Shown: positions 1 through 10,500 of the stretch, piece by piece
Layout: every line of letters starts with the position of its first letter
Position numbering within the stretch: the first letter of the stretch is position 1
Source: an uncultured Verrucomicrobia subdivision 3 bacterium
GTDB lineage: Bacteria; Verrucomicrobiota; Verrucomicrobiia; Limisphaerales; UBA8199
Assembly: GCA_903913865.1 (NCBI GenBank)
Contig: CAIWMU010000104.1
Location: 1-62,228 of the forward strand
Length of the DNA: 62,228 nt
Direction of reading: 5' to 3'
Notes under the pieces: generated by a model
What the model saw: the letters and a program-made list of their open reading frames with translations, nothing else
The model's database searches: none
Told to the model about the DNA's origin: nothing
Translations under genes and position numbers: made by a program

Positions 1-149
1 CGGTCCAAAACGTTGCTTTCGGTGCCTGAAATGTTCAAAATCATGCACCGGAGTATGGAAAAGGAGCCGGCGATTGTCCCGTCAAATCTCATACCCACTC
101 GTCCCATGTTCATCATCCTCTTCCCAGATGAATCGGCCCTGGGAAGCAC

Positions 150-494
150 ATGATTGTCTTGCTTGATTCCCGACACCGCGTTGGTCAAAATGCGGCGCAT
201 TCCGCAAACATGCAATCCCAGCTGAATTTCGAAGATTCTTCGGGCGAAGATGGCCATCAAAAATGGCTCACTGGACGGAGGCTCACCGCCGCAAACCTCG
301 CTAAGCGCCTGAACCTGCCACTGGGACATCAGGTGGAAGTCTGTCTCACCGGAAATGTGGTCCTTAAGGGAGTCCTACGCCTGCAGGAGGATTACCTCTT
401 CATCGATGAAATCACGCGGAAGTCGCTCCAATTGAAAGTTGGCAACGTCACCTTCCGGCAGTCCGAGATCGAATCCTGCATTCGCCTTGATTGA
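150..494 (+). CDS. Small Sm/Hfq-like fold candidate protein
   Basis: This is a 114-aa protein of unknown function. Residues ~58-112 form an alternating beta pattern (HQVEVCLTGNVVLKGVLRL, then LFIDE, then LQLKVGNVTF) that resembles the five-stranded Sm/LSm barrel used by Hfq-type RNA binders. The resemblance is judged by eye only and I see no diagnostic Hfq signature. The first ~45 residues are polar and probably disordered. The ATG at 150 has GGGAAG a few bases upstream, whereas the alternative ATG at 210 (94 aa) has no evident ribosome-binding site, so the longer form is preferred. The gene lies 62 nt upstream of a BON-domain gene on the same strand and could be co-transcribed with it. A conserved hypothetical with no RNA role is equally possible. 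Confidence 0.6.
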   Translation: MIVLLDSRHRVGQNAAHSANMQSQLNFEDSSGEDGHQKWLTGRRLTAANLAKRLNLPLGHQVEVCLTGNVVLKGVLRLQEDYLFIDEITRKSLQLKVGNVTFRQSEIESCIRLD

Positions 495-556
495 CGATCC
501 TTCCCCCCCTTGATTTGGCTTGCTGAACTGTTCGGATAGTGTAGCCCTTTTTCCTG

Positions 557-1045
557 TTGAAAACATTGCTCATACTGGTCATCGGAGTCGCTATTGGTGC
601 CGGGGCCTGGTGGTTCCTGACCAATGATCAGGCTTCACAAGAAGCCCGGCAGGCGGGTCAGGGTATCAAGTCTGCCGCGCAATCCGCCCGGGATGTTGTC
701 CAGCGGAAGCTCAAGTCCTTTGATGTCGACACCGGGACCTTGAAGGATGGGTTGCAACGCACCGGCAAGTTTGCCCAACGCAAGGCTGAGGAGGCGGGGG
801 CGATCATCGCTGATGCCACGGCCGATGCCCGGACAACCGCTGCAATCAAATCCAAGCTGCTGGCCGACAAGGGCACCGCTGCGCTATCGATCTCTGTCAA
901 CACCACCGCAGGTCTGGTTACCCTCTCCGGGGCGGTGGAACGTGAGGAGGACATCAGCATCCTCATGAATTCAGCGTTGGAGGTGGAGGGGGTGAGGGAA
1001 ATTGTTTCGACGCTCCAGGTAATTCCGCCCACCAGACGGAAATAG
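557..1045 (+). CDS. BON-domain envelope protein
   Basis: This 162-aa protein begins with an N-terminal membrane anchor or signal (residues 2-20, LLILVIGVAIGAGAWWFL). An Ala/Gln/Lys-rich helical linker follows, and a BON domain occupies ~90-155 (TTAAIKSKLLADKG, then VTLSGAVEREEDI, then VEGVREIVSTLQV). BON domains occur in periplasmic proteins such as OsmY and are thought to bind phospholipids or membranes, so an envelope-maintenance or osmotic-stress role is plausible but inferred. The start codon is TTG with only a weak ribosome-binding site. The gene stands between the Sm-like protein and gltB, with ~190 nt to gltB that hold that gene's regulatory region. Confidence 0.75.
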   Translation: MKTLLILVIGVAIGAGAWWFLTNDQASQEARQAGQGIKSAAQSARDVVQRKLKSFDVDTGTLKDGLQRTGKFAQRKAEEAGAIIADATADARTTAAIKSKLLADKGTAALSISVNTTAGLVTLSGAVEREEDISILMNSALEVEGVREIVSTLQVIPPTRRK

Positions 1046-1060
1046 GAAAATTTGGTGAGG

Positions 1061-1076
1061 TGCAAAATATTTTGCA
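1061..1076. promoter_or_regulatory. Perfect 16-bp palindrome upstream of gltB
   Basis: TGCAAAATATTTTGCA reads identically on both strands. It has TGCA at each end, like the outer bases of NtrC-type sites (TGCACC...GGTGCA), but with an AT core and 16 rather than 17 bp. It lies ~50 nt upstream of a GG-N10-GC element, a usual place for an enhancer-binding protein. The operator role is inferred. Confidence 0.45.
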
Positions 1077-1123
1077 TCGCGGCTTCCTCAAAACCGAGGT
1101 TTTTCTTAGGAAAAGGGCGAAAA

Positions 1124-1140
1124 CCGGCACGCGACAAGCA
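1124..1140 (+). promoter_or_regulatory. Putative sigma-54 (-24/-12) promoter of gltBD
   Basis: CCGGCACGCGACAAGCA contains the invariant GG (1126-1127) and GC (1138-1139) separated by exactly 10 nt. The block GGCACG matches the -24 consensus TGGCACG except for its first T, and the -12 half is AAGC rather than TTGC. It sits ~100 nt upstream of the gltB start. Nitrogen control through sigma-54 would suit glutamate synthase, but this is one motif read by eye. Confidence 0.4.
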
Positions 1141-1238
1141 AACTTCCTAAAATCATTTATTGCATCTGCGACTGTTTGGGGTAAAAAATAGCAAAATTTA
1201 GTTAAAATAGTCTGAGGGGATCAGCATCTCCCAAAAAA

Positions 1239-4200
1239 ATGAGCAGAAGAAACCAGAAAAACAGCATCACGCAACGGGGGCAACTGACAGGCTGCCCCGA
1301 GAAGCAGGGCCTTTATGATCCGCAGTTCGAGCACGAAGCTTGCGGCGTCGGGTTCGTCGTCAACATCAAGGGGCGCAAGAGCCACAGTATCATCCAGCAG
1401 GCTCTTCAGGTCCTCCTGAATCTCGACCACCGGGGGGCTTGCGGTTGCGAGAACAATACAGGTGACGGCGCCGGCATATTGATCCAGCCGCCCCATGAGT
1501 TTTTCTCCCTGGTCTCTCGCGAAGCGAACTTCAGCCTGCCTTCCCGCGGGGAATACGCAGTGGGCATGGTGTTCCTGCCTCCAGACCCGGCCCAGCGTGC
1601 CGAATGCGAGAAGATTTTCGAACAGATCACAGCCGAGGAGGGTCAGGTCGTGCTGGGCTGGCGCACCACCCCGACAAGCAACGCATCCCTCGGAACAACG
1701 GCCCGGGCCTCGGAGCCGCTGATGCGGCAGGTATTTGTCGGCGTCGGACCCAAGGTGGCCGATCTTGCAGCATTCGAACGTAAGCTCTATGTCATCCGCA
1801 AGCGGGCGGAAAATGCCATTCGATATTCGGGCAAGGTCGAGGGTGGCCCTTATTTTTACATATCCAGCCTGTCCCACCAGACGGTTGTTTACAAAGGCAT
1901 GTTGCTGACGACCCAGCTGGACGAATACTACCCGGATCTCTCGCATCCCGCGATGGAGTCCGCGCTCGCTCTGGTTCATTCGCGCTTCAGCACAAACACA
2001 TTCCCCAGCTGGAACCGCGCTCACCCCTACCGCTACATCGCTCACAACGGCGAGATCAACACCCTTCGTGGCAACATCAACTGGATGCACGCCCGCGAGG
2101 CTCTCTTCGAGTCTGATCTTTTCGGCGACGATATCCGGAAGCTGGTTCCCATTGTCTGCACGGATGGCAGCGACTCCGCCATGCTGGACAACTCCCTCGA
2201 GCTTCTCGTCCTTGCTGGACGCTCCCTTCCCCACGCCATCATGATGATGATCCCGGAGCCGTGGACAAAGCATGAGACCATGAGCGAGGAAAAGCGTGCC
2301 TTTTACGCCTACCACTCCTGCCTCATGGAACCGTGGGACGGCCCTGCATCGATCGCCTTCACCGACGGACGCAAGATCGGCGCTGTCCTCGACCGGAACG
2401 GACTCCGACCCTCCCGTTATTACGTCACGAACGACGACACCGTCATCATGGCCAGCGAAGTCGGCGTCCTTGACGTCCCGGCGGAACGTATCGTCCAGAA
2501 AGGCCGCCTTCAACCCGGACGCATGTTCCTTGTCGATACCGAGGAAGGGCGTATTGTTGCGGACGAAGAGATCAAAAGCCAGATCGCCAACGAGAAACCG
2601 TACCAACTCTGGCTCGACAACAACATCATCAGCCTCGCTGACGTTCCGGATCCCGGCATCCTCGTCAAACCCGACCACGAGACGGTTCTGCAGAAGCAGC
2701 TTGCCTTCGGCTACACCTTCGAGGATCTCCGCATCCTCATGGCGCCCATGGCACGCGATGGCAACGAAGCCATCGGCTCGATGGGCACCGACACTCCCAT
2801 CGCCGTCCTGTCCCGCAAACCGCACCTCCTCTATAACTATTTCAAGCAACTCTTTGCGCAGGTGACCAACCCGCCCATTGATTGCATCCGGGAGGAGATC
2901 ATCATGTCCACCGAGACGGCCATCGGGTCGGAGCGGAACCTCCTCAAGCCAACACCCGAACACGCCAGACTGATTGAGCTGAAGTCCCCCATTCTCACGA
3001 ATGAGGAATTTGCAAAGCTCAAGCACGTTCAACTCAACGGCTTCAAATCTGTCACCATACCGATCCTGTTCCCTGCTGCCGAGGGCACGGCAGGCCTGGC
3101 ACCAGCCATGGCCAAACTCCGTGCAAAAGTAAGCGATGCCATACGGGCCGGGGCCAACGTGGTCGTCCTCTCCGACCGCGGCGTCAACAAGGAATCTGCC
3201 CCCATCCCGGCACTGCTCGCGGTTTCCGGGGTTCACCACCACCTCATCCGCGAAGGCACACGCACCCAGGTCGGCCTCGTTCTTGAATCGGGCGAACCGC
3301 GCGAGATTCATCATTACGCGCTCCTCATTGGTTACGGCTGCGGTGCCATCAACCCCTACCTCGCCTTCGAGACGCTGGATGACATGCTCCGGCAGGGACT
3401 CATCACAGGAATTGACCATAAAACGGCCTGTAAGAACTATCTCAAGGCCGCAGTCAAAGGTGTGGTTAAAGTCATCTCGAAGATGGGTATCTCGACGATT
3501 CAAAGTTACTGGGGTGCCCAGATCTTCGAGGCCGTCGGCCTTAAGCATGTGCTGGTGGATGAATACTTCACCGGGACTCCAACCCGGATCGAAGGAATCG
3601 ACATCGACATCGTTGCACAGGAGGTGCTTGATCGTCACATCAACGCCTTCCCTGATCGTAGTTCAGGCCTGCCTGTCCTCGATGCAGGCGGCCAGTATCA
3701 GTGGCGCGACAACGGGGAATATCACCTGTTCAACCCACAGACGGTCCACAAGCTGCAAGCCTCGGTTCGCACAGGCAGCTATAAGCTGTTTCAGGAATAC
3801 ACAGGGTTGGTAAACGATCAGCACAAAAACCTAGGCACCCTCCGTGGCCTGCTCGAATTCAAGAAATTCAAACCCATTCCCATCGAGCAGGTGGAATCCG
3901 TTGAAAACATCATGAAGCGCTTCAAATCAGGCGCCATGAGCTACGGATCCATCAGCAAGGAGGCGCACGAGACCCTCGCCATCGCCATGAACCGCATCGG
4001 CGGGCGCAGCAACACCGGCGAAGGTGGCGAGGACCCCGAACGCTTCACCCCGATGCCCAATGGCGACTCCAAAAACAGCGCCATCAAGCAGGTTGCCTCA
4101 GGCCGTTTTGGTGTCACAAGCCAGTATCTTGTCAGCGCCAAGGAAATTCAGATCAAGATGGCTCAGGGCGCAAAACCGGGTGAAGGTGGGCAGCTTCCCG

Positions 4201-5876
4201 GGCAGAAGGTTTATCCGTGGGTTGCCAAAACCCGCCACTCCACTCCCGGCGTCGGGCTCATCTCGCCACCTCCTCATCACGATATTTATTCCATTGAGGA
4301 TCTTGCTGAACTCATTCACGACCTCAAGAATGCCAACCATCACGCACGCATCAGCGTCAAACTCGTCTCTGAAGTTGGGGTTGGCACCATTGCAGCGGGT
4401 GTTGCCAAAGCCCACGCGGACGTCGTCCTGATCAGCGGATTCGATGGCGGCACAGGCGCATCCCCGCAGACAGGCATCAAGCACGCGGGCATCCCGTGGG
4501 AACTCGGTCTGGCGGAAACTCACCAGACCCTCCTGATGAACGACCTCCGCTCCCGGATCATCGTCGAAGCAGACGGCCAGCTTAAGACCGGCCGCGATGT
4601 CGTCATTGCAGCCCTCCTTGGGGCCGAGGAGTTTGGCTTTGCCACCGCGCCTCTCGTCGCCATGGGCTGTATCATGATGCGCGTCTGCCATCTTAATACC
4701 TGCCCTGTCGGAGTCGCCACCCAGGATCCCGAACTTCGCAAGCGCTTTGCAGGACAACCTGAACACGTGGTCAACTTCATGCGCATGATCGCCCAGGAAG
4801 TCCGCGAACTCATGGCCCAACTCGGATTCAAAGACATCAACAAGATGATCGGCCGGACAGATCGGCTCGAAGTCAGGAAGGCCATCGACCACTGGAAGGC
4901 CAAAGGTCTTGATTTCAGCCGCATCCTTCACCAACCCGAGGTTCCGCTGACTGTCGGGCGTTTCTGCCGGCATCCGCAGGATCACGGCCTCGACAAGGCC
5001 CTCGACAACACCATCCTGCTAAAACTCTGCGCCCCTGCCATCCGGCACCGCCAGAAAGTCATGGCCGTCCTGCCCATCCGGAACGTCAATCGCGTGGTGG
5101 GCACCATCGTCGGCAGCGAGATCACCCGAAAGTGGGGGGCTGAAGGACTTCCGGAGGACACCATCGACATCCGCTTCGCGGGCAGTGCTGGACAGAGTTT
5201 CGGGGCATTCATGCCTCGCGGCATGACCTTCACGCTGGAAGGCGATGCGAACGACTACGTTGGAAAAGGACTCTCCGGGGGCAAAATCATTGTCCATCCG
5301 CCGGGCAGATCCACCTTCCAATCGGAAGAGAACATCATTATCGGCAACGTTGCCCTTTACGGTGCAACCAGCGGCGAAGCCTACATCAGCGGCATGGCGG
5401 GAGAACGTTTTGCCGTTCGGAACAGCGGTGCCAACGCCGTGGTGGAGGCTGTGGGTGACCACGGCTGCGAATACATGACAGGGGGGCGCGTCGTCATCCT
5501 CGGCAGCACCGGGCGCAACTTTGCCGCCGGCATGTCGGGCGGCATCGCCTATGTGCTTGATCAAACGGGAGAACTTCCCAAGAAGTGCAACACCCAGATG
5601 ATCCACCTTGAGAAACTCGAGGACCCTGAGGAAATCGAAGAAGTCAGGACGATGATCCAGAAACATCAGGCAGCCACTCATAGTGCCCACGCTGCACGGC
5701 TGCTGGCCGACTGGTCCAACACCCTGCTCCAGATCGTCAAGATCATCCCCAAAGATTACAAGCGCGTTCAAGAATCTCTTAAACGAGTCCAACAAACCGG
5801 CCTCAGCGGCGAGGAAGCCATCATGGCCGCCTTCCAGGAAAACGTGCGCGACGCCTCCCGCGTCGGCGGTGGCTAG
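1239..5876 (+). CDS. gltB: Glutamate synthase (NADPH) large subunit
   Basis: This 1545-aa protein catalyses transfer of the glutamine amide to 2-oxoglutarate, giving two glutamates, together with GltD. The order is standard. A short propeptide precedes the catalytic nucleophile Cys35 (EACGVGF) of the class II amidotransferase domain (~35-430). The central domain spans ~480-780 and the FMN-binding synthase domain ~840-1210 ([11 protein letters not shown], then [11 protein letters not shown]). The 3Fe-4S cysteines are C1144-x5-C1150-x4-C1155. The C-terminal beta-helix (GXGXG) domain is ~1270-1480. Length and motifs match the bacterial alpha subunit, and gltD follows 43 nt downstream. The ATG at 1239 has no close Shine-Dalgarno sequence; GAGGGG lies ~20 nt upstream. 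Confidence 0.98.
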   Translation: MSRRNQKNSITQRGQLTGCPEKQGLYDPQFEHEACGVGFVVNIKGRKSHSIIQQALQVLLNLDHRGACGCENNTGDGAGILIQPPHEFFSLVSREANFSLPSRGEYAVGMVFLPPDPAQRAECEKIFEQITAEEGQVVLGWRTTPTSNASLGTTARASEPLMRQVFVGVGPKVADLAAFERKLYVIRKRAENAIRYSGKVEGGPYFYISSLSHQTVVYKGMLLTTQLDEYYPDLSHPAMESALALVHSRFSTNTFPSWNRAHPYRYIAHNGEINTLRGNINWMHAREALFESDLFGDDIRKLVPIVCTDGSDSAMLDNSLELLVLAGRSLPHAIMMMIPEPWTKHETMSEEKRAFYAYHSCLMEPWDGPASIAFTDGRKIGAVLDRNGLRPSRYYVTNDDTVIMASEVGVLDVPAERIVQKGRLQPGRMFLVDTEEGRIVADEEIKSQIANEKPYQLWLDNNIISLADVPDPGILVKPDHETVLQKQLAFGYTFEDLRILMAPMARDGNEAIGSMGTDTPIAVLSRKPHLLYNYFKQLFAQVTNPPIDCIREEIIMSTETAIGSERNLLKPTPEHARLIELKSPILTNEEFAKLKHVQLNGFKSVTIPILFPAAEGTAGLAPAMAKLRAKVSDAIRAGANVVVLSDRGVNKESAPIPALLAVSGVHHHLIREGTRTQVGLVLESGEPREIHHYALLIGYGCGAINPYLAFETLDDMLRQGLITGIDHKTACKNYLKAAVKGVVKVISKMGISTIQSYWGAQIFEAVGLKHVLVDEYFTGTPTRIEGIDIDIVAQEVLDRHINAFPDRSSGLPVLDAGGQYQWRDNGEYHLFNPQTVHKLQASVRTGSYKLFQEYTGLVNDQHKNLGTLRGLLEFKKFKPIPIEQVESVENIMKRFKSGAMSYGSISKEAHETLAIAMNRIGGRSNTGEGGEDPERFTPMPNGDSKNSAIKQVASGRFGVTSQYLVSAKEIQIKMAQGAKPGEGGQLPGQKVYPWVAKTRHSTPGVGLISPPPHHDIYSIEDLAELIHDLKNANHHARISVKLVSEVGVGTIAAGVAKAHADVVLISGFDGGTGASPQTGIKHAGIPWELGLAETHQTLLMNDLRSRIIVEADGQLKTGRDVVIAALLGAEEFGFATAPLVAMGCIMMRVCHLNTCPVGVATQDPELRKRFAGQPEHVVNFMRMIAQEVRELMAQLGFKDINKMIGRTDRLEVRKAIDHWKAKGLDFSRILHQPEVPLTVGRFCRHPQDHGLDKALDNTILLKLCAPAIRHRQKVMAVLPIRNVNRVVGTIVGSEITRKWGAEGLPEDTIDIRFAGSAGQSFGAFMPRGMTFTLEGDANDYVGKGLSGGKIIVHPPGRSTFQSEENIIIGNVALYGATSGEAYISGMAGERFAVRNSGANAVVEAVGDHGCEYMTGGRVVILGSTGRNFAAGMSGGIAYVLDQTGELPKKCNTQMIHLEKLEDPEEIEEVRTMIQKHQAATHSAHAARLLADWSNTLLQIVKIIPKDYKRVQESLKRVQQTGLSGEEAIMAAFQENVRDASRVGGG

Positions 5877-5919
5877 TCCCCCGCCCCGAAACACAAGCCA
5901 CAAACAAATAAGGCACACC

Positions 5920-7428
5920 ATGGGTAAACCCACAGGATTCATCGAATTCACCCGCGAAATTCCACTCGACCGCACCCCGGCGGAGAGAACGCGCGACTAT
6001 AACGAGTTTCACCACCACATGCCTGAGGACAAACTCAGGCAGCAAGCCGCCCGCTGCATGGATTGCGGCATTCCCTTCTGCCATACCGGCGCGCTGCTTA
6101 GCGGCATGGCCACAGGCTGCCCCATCCACAACCTGATCCCTGAGTGGAACGACCTCGTTTACCGGGGTCTGTGGCACGAAGCGCTGGACAGGCTTCATAA
6201 AACCAACAACTTCCCTGAATTCACCGGCCGCGTCTGCCCCGCCCCCTGTGAAGGTTCCTGCGTTCTGGGGATGAACAATCCTCCAGTCACCATCAAGAAC
6301 CTCGAATACACCATCATTGAGCGCGGGTGGTCGGAAGGCTGGGTTCATGCCCAGCAACCGCGATTACGCACCGGAAAAAACGTTGCCATCATCGGCTCCG
6401 GTCCTGCCGGTCTCTCAGCGGCCGCCCAACTCAATAAGGCCGGGCACACTGTCACCGTCTTTGAACGCTCAGATCGCGTTGGCGGCCTCCTGATGTACGG
6501 CATCCCCAACATGAAGCTGGACAAGGAGAAGGTTCTCCTGCGCCGAATCCGCCTCATGGAACAGGAAGGCATCCAATTCCGCACATCCACTGAAGTGGGA
6601 ACCCACATCTCGGCTCAGGAACTTCAAGCCCAATACGACGCGATCATCCTCTGCACCGGAGCCACAAAGCCTCGTGATCTTCAGGTTGAAGGTCGCAACC
6701 ACAACGGTGTCCACTCGGCCATGGAATACCTCGCCGGGAACACGAAATTCCTGCTTGATACAGCGGCAACCGGAGGGTCCGGCTCCACATCTCAACTGCC
6801 CCCCATCAACGCCCGGGACAAGGATGTGATCGTCATCGGCGGTGGTGATACCGGAACAGATTGCGTCGGCACCGCCCTTAGACAAGGCTGCCGGAGCGTG
6901 ACCCAGATCGAGATCATGCCCCGCCCTCCTCAGGCCAGGCAGGCAGACAATCCGTGGCCCGAATGGCCCAAGGTTCACCGCACTGACTATGGTCAGGAGG
7001 AGGCCACCGCTCGCTTTGGAATCGACCCGCGAATCTACCTGACCACTGCCAAGCGCATGGTTGGGGACGCTCAGGGGCACGTCAGCGAAGTCCACACCGT
7101 CGAAATCGAGTGGGAACGTAACGAGAAAGGTCAGATGGTCCCCAGGGAAATCCCCGGCACGGAGCGAATCCGCCCTGCCCAACTGGTTCTGCTGGCCATG
7201 GGTTTTCTGGGACCGGAGCAGCCTCTGCTCCAGGCTTTCGGGATCGAGACAGACCCGAGGAGCAACATCAAAGCCGAATTCGAGAAATACTGCACCAACC
7301 AGAAAGGCATTTTTGCCGCTGGTGATTGTCGCCGGGGCCAGAGCCTCGTCGTGTGGGCGCTGAACGAAGGTCGCGGCGCCGCACGCGAGTGCGACCGCTA
7401 CCTCATGGGACGCACCCAGCTTCCCTAA
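5920..7428 (+). CDS. gltD: Glutamate synthase small subunit
   Basis: This 502-aa beta subunit takes electrons from NAD(P)H through FAD and passes them to GltB by iron-sulfur clusters. The N-terminal Cys sets C46-x2-C49-x4-C54, C67 and C106-x3-C110-x3-C114 fit the two 4Fe-4S clusters of the family. An FAD Rossmann motif GSGPAG is at 159-164, and a second dinucleotide motif IGGGDTGTDC is near residue 305. The C-terminal FAD contact is AAGDCRRGQSLVVWAL. The open frame extends upstream into gltB, but the ATG at 5920 (MGKPTGFIEF) matches the usual N-terminus. With gltB it forms a two-gene operon. A strong hairpin follows the stop codon. Confidence 0.97.
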   Translation: MGKPTGFIEFTREIPLDRTPAERTRDYNEFHHHMPEDKLRQQAARCMDCGIPFCHTGALLSGMATGCPIHNLIPEWNDLVYRGLWHEALDRLHKTNNFPEFTGRVCPAPCEGSCVLGMNNPPVTIKNLEYTIIERGWSEGWVHAQQPRLRTGKNVAIIGSGPAGLSAAAQLNKAGHTVTVFERSDRVGGLLMYGIPNMKLDKEKVLLRRIRLMEQEGIQFRTSTEVGTHISAQELQAQYDAIILCTGATKPRDLQVEGRNHNGVHSAMEYLAGNTKFLLDTAATGGSGSTSQLPPINARDKDVIVIGGGDTGTDCVGTALRQGCRSVTQIEIMPRPPQARQADNPWPEWPKVHRTDYGQEEATARFGIDPRIYLTTAKRMVGDAQGHVSEVHTVEIEWERNEKGQMVPREIPGTERIRPAQLVLLAMGFLGPEQPLLQAFGIETDPRSNIKAEFEKYCTNQKGIFAAGDCRRGQSLVVWALNEGRGAARECDRYLMGRTQLP

Positions 7429-7436
7429 GCCGAACT

Positions 7437-7464
7437 CCCCGTGGGTTGTCATTCTCCCACGGGG
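7437..7464. terminator. Hairpin between convergent gltD and the LTD/CotH gene
   Basis: A perfect 9-bp stem CCCCGTGGG (7437-7445) / CCCACGGGG (7456-7464) has a 10-nt loop. It lies just after gltD and between convergent genes. No good T tract follows, so it may be a weak, bidirectional or Rho-assisted terminator. Confidence 0.55.
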
Positions 7465-7593
7465 TCCGGTTCAATTCCAGCAAAGGCGGCTCCATGCAGC
7501 CATTTGCTTGAACTCAAAACCGATTCATCAGATACGATTCCGGGAACGGGTTAAATTGATTCCCACACGTTGATCAATCCTGTCCACCGGCCC

Positions 7594-10500
7594 CTACCGT
7601 AGCAACAGGACACGGTAGAAGCGTTGGTTGCTTGCGCCAGTCCCGTCCTGAAATAGAAGGGTTGATCCCGTGGTGTTAACGTCTGCCCCAAGCCGGATCC
7701 AAACAGGATCGGTGATCGCATCCTTATATTCCACCCGGTAGGTGCGACCCGGCAACACCTGGCACTGAAAGGCAACGACCCCGTGCCCGCCCGAAGGTGC
7801 CGACTTGATCGAAGGAGCCGGGATGTTTCCGAATCGGTTCGCTGAACGGGGGCTCCAGTTCTCCATATAATAGACCGACCCAACCTTTCCGTCCGGAAAC
7901 AACCCCTGGCTCACATTCTGAATCTGCGGACCAAATACAACCGAATCCTGCAGCAACCCATCGGAGTTGAACAGGGCGATTGCCTCACCCGAACGACTGA
8001 GTTGGAAATTGGCGTGCAAATCACCGTTCGTTCCCAGCCCATTCTGATCGATGTCCCCGTCGGCCCACACAAGCAGGAATCCATGCGGGGCGATGATTGT
8101 GTTGGTCGGGATCTGCCATTTGGCGGGCTGGGTCAGGGTATCCGTGAGGAAAAAGCCGGAAAGGTTCACCGGAATCTCATTGGGGTTGTATAGCTCAATC
8201 CAATCTTGAAACATCCCATCAACGGAATCCGCGAAACCACCGGGAGCCGCGTTGTCCGCCATCCATTCATTCAAAACCACCGGGCCGGGTGGCAACACTC
8301 CCCGGTTGGTGACCACGATCGAATCAACCACGTTCGTAGGGGTTCCACCCTGGCTGTCAATTCCCTGCGCCACGAGGAGATTGACCGCCCCGGGTAGAGG
8401 AGCGGTCAACGTCCAGTTGGTCAGGGTCGTCCAGGTGAGTCCGCAACTCAGGCCATTGATTAGAATCTCCTTCACCGTCAGGGGAGCAGTTCCAGCGAGA
8501 ACGACGTGATCGTTGGTGGTGGAGAAATTGTTCCCACCGTTGCTGGTAATCGCAAAAGGGGTGGAAAGCGGCATGGAACCTCGGATGAAATCCCCCCGCT
8601 GCTGAAGGTAGTTGACCGCCCCGCCCCAGTTCTGCCCCAGCAGGTTGCCGTAGCGCCCCGCCCACGGGCTGAGGTGACCGGAGTTGACGCTGGTCGTGAT
8701 CATATCCAGCAAATGATTGCAATATCTCCGGTAATTGTCCGGAATCATGATCATGCGGTATGTGCTTGCGGATCCATTGCCTGGAAAGGGAGAATTTATA
8801 GGCTGCAGGAAAGACAGATCCATATCCCACAGCAATCCAACAGCCCGGCCATCCTCCGGGCGAATATACACCTTCCAATTATGATTCAGCCCCGTGGTGT
8901 AGGTGTCCACATCCCCGGTGAGGGTCTTGAAGGCGAGCGCCCGCAGCCATTCGTCCACATCCACAAGCCGCCTTGTCTCGACATCCTGAGCTGATCCTGT
9001 CAGGCCAAACGCTCTGTTCAGCGCAATCATCTGGCTGTAGTCATCCAGATCCGCACCGTTCTCCTGAAGAAAAATCCACCGATAGTTTTCCGGGTCGCCA
9101 CCCCAATCCTGAAAATCGATGTTTATCACCTCGTCAGGCTGCGGCAATTTTGGTGATTGCGCATCACCCGTAAGTGTGGTGGTGGGGTAATAGATAAGTT
9201 CCATCTGATACCTACCCCCCTGATCACCGTTCTGAAACTGGCTCTTGAAATAGTCGTTGTCGAAAGCTGCCAGACGCATCAGGCCTGTGCTGTTCTCCTG
9301 GCTCCGGGGTGCGAACACCTGAACCACATCGCACTCCAGCCCGGGCACACCCCCGGCATGGTTGAGCGCGTGCCAGAGAAGAATTTCCTCATGCCGCCCG
9401 CCGAGGCCCGAAAATCCCCCTGAGCGGTCAACGGTCACCCCCTTGTGAACACCTCGAAACAGCTGATCGGGGCTGAATTCCAGGGTGAATCCGACACTGG
9501 AGGAATCACTACGACCCCGCTCGCTCCTCTGAAGGTGAATTCCGACGTCATAAAAAACCTCCTCCTCGTCATAAACCACGGTCAGGCCCAGATGGTCGTT
9601 GCTCATCACGTTCGTCGGGGCGTGAAGCAGGGCGGCATCGGCGGCGGACATCAGCATTCGCAAGCGGTGCAACTGGGGCATGCGCCCGGTGCCATCATCG
9701 ACTTTGAAGAACGCACGGGAATCGGCCCCGCGCGCCGGAAACGAGGCACTGGCTGCAGCCCCATCCGTGGCTTGCACATAAAACTGAACCAACGTGCCCG
9801 CCGACTGGGCCGGCACCGTGGTCGAATAGTTCGTATATCCGGAAAGCGCCGATGGCCCATCAGTGAGCATGGGAAGACTCTGCCATGCTCCCCCATCCAC
9901 CTTCCAACGGAGAACAACCCCTGACACCCCCTGGGGATCACTGATGCTGGCGCTGACGGTGATAGCCTGGCCAGGCTGGGGAAGTGTTGGGGTATGGTGA
10001 ACCTCCGCGAAGCTGGGGCCAAGGTTCTGGACGAATGCTGAGTTCCTGGCACCTGGAGTCCCGAACCGGGAGGGCATGGCCAGTGCTGTCGTTTTCGCAA
10101 CGCGATTGAAATACAGGCGGGTGTTGAGACGGTTGTTTCCCGAGATCCATTTTGCCCGGAACGAGATTTGGTATTCGCGACCATCCACAACGCCACGGCC
10201 ATTCGCCAGAGTTGTTTCCAAATGGTTGTGCATATGGTCTGTCGGCCCGGTGGCCACCAGATGCAGGACATGATTGGAGGGGTTCCCCTTCTCTGCTTCA
10301 ACACGGGACCGGGCATGGTCACCCAGAACCCTCCACGCGTTCAGCCCGGTTTCAAAGGATCCATTTTGAAGCAACTCGACAGGGGCGGTATCAGGAGATT
10401 CCACAACATGCAGATCGTCGATCAAACACTCACCGGAATCCAGCAACCCGAGAACAAACTCATTCCAGATCGTCGGCCCGATGATGCTACGGGCCACGGC

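Noticed and set aside
1221-3638. 805-aa open frame on the minus strand
   Set aside because: It is exactly antisense to gltB, has Arg/Asp/Gly-rich composition with no domains, and arises from the GC-rich third-codon positions of gltB.
4098-4985. 295-aa minus-strand open frame
   Set aside because: It is antisense to the FMN and 3Fe-4S region of gltB, which is fully conserved on the other strand.
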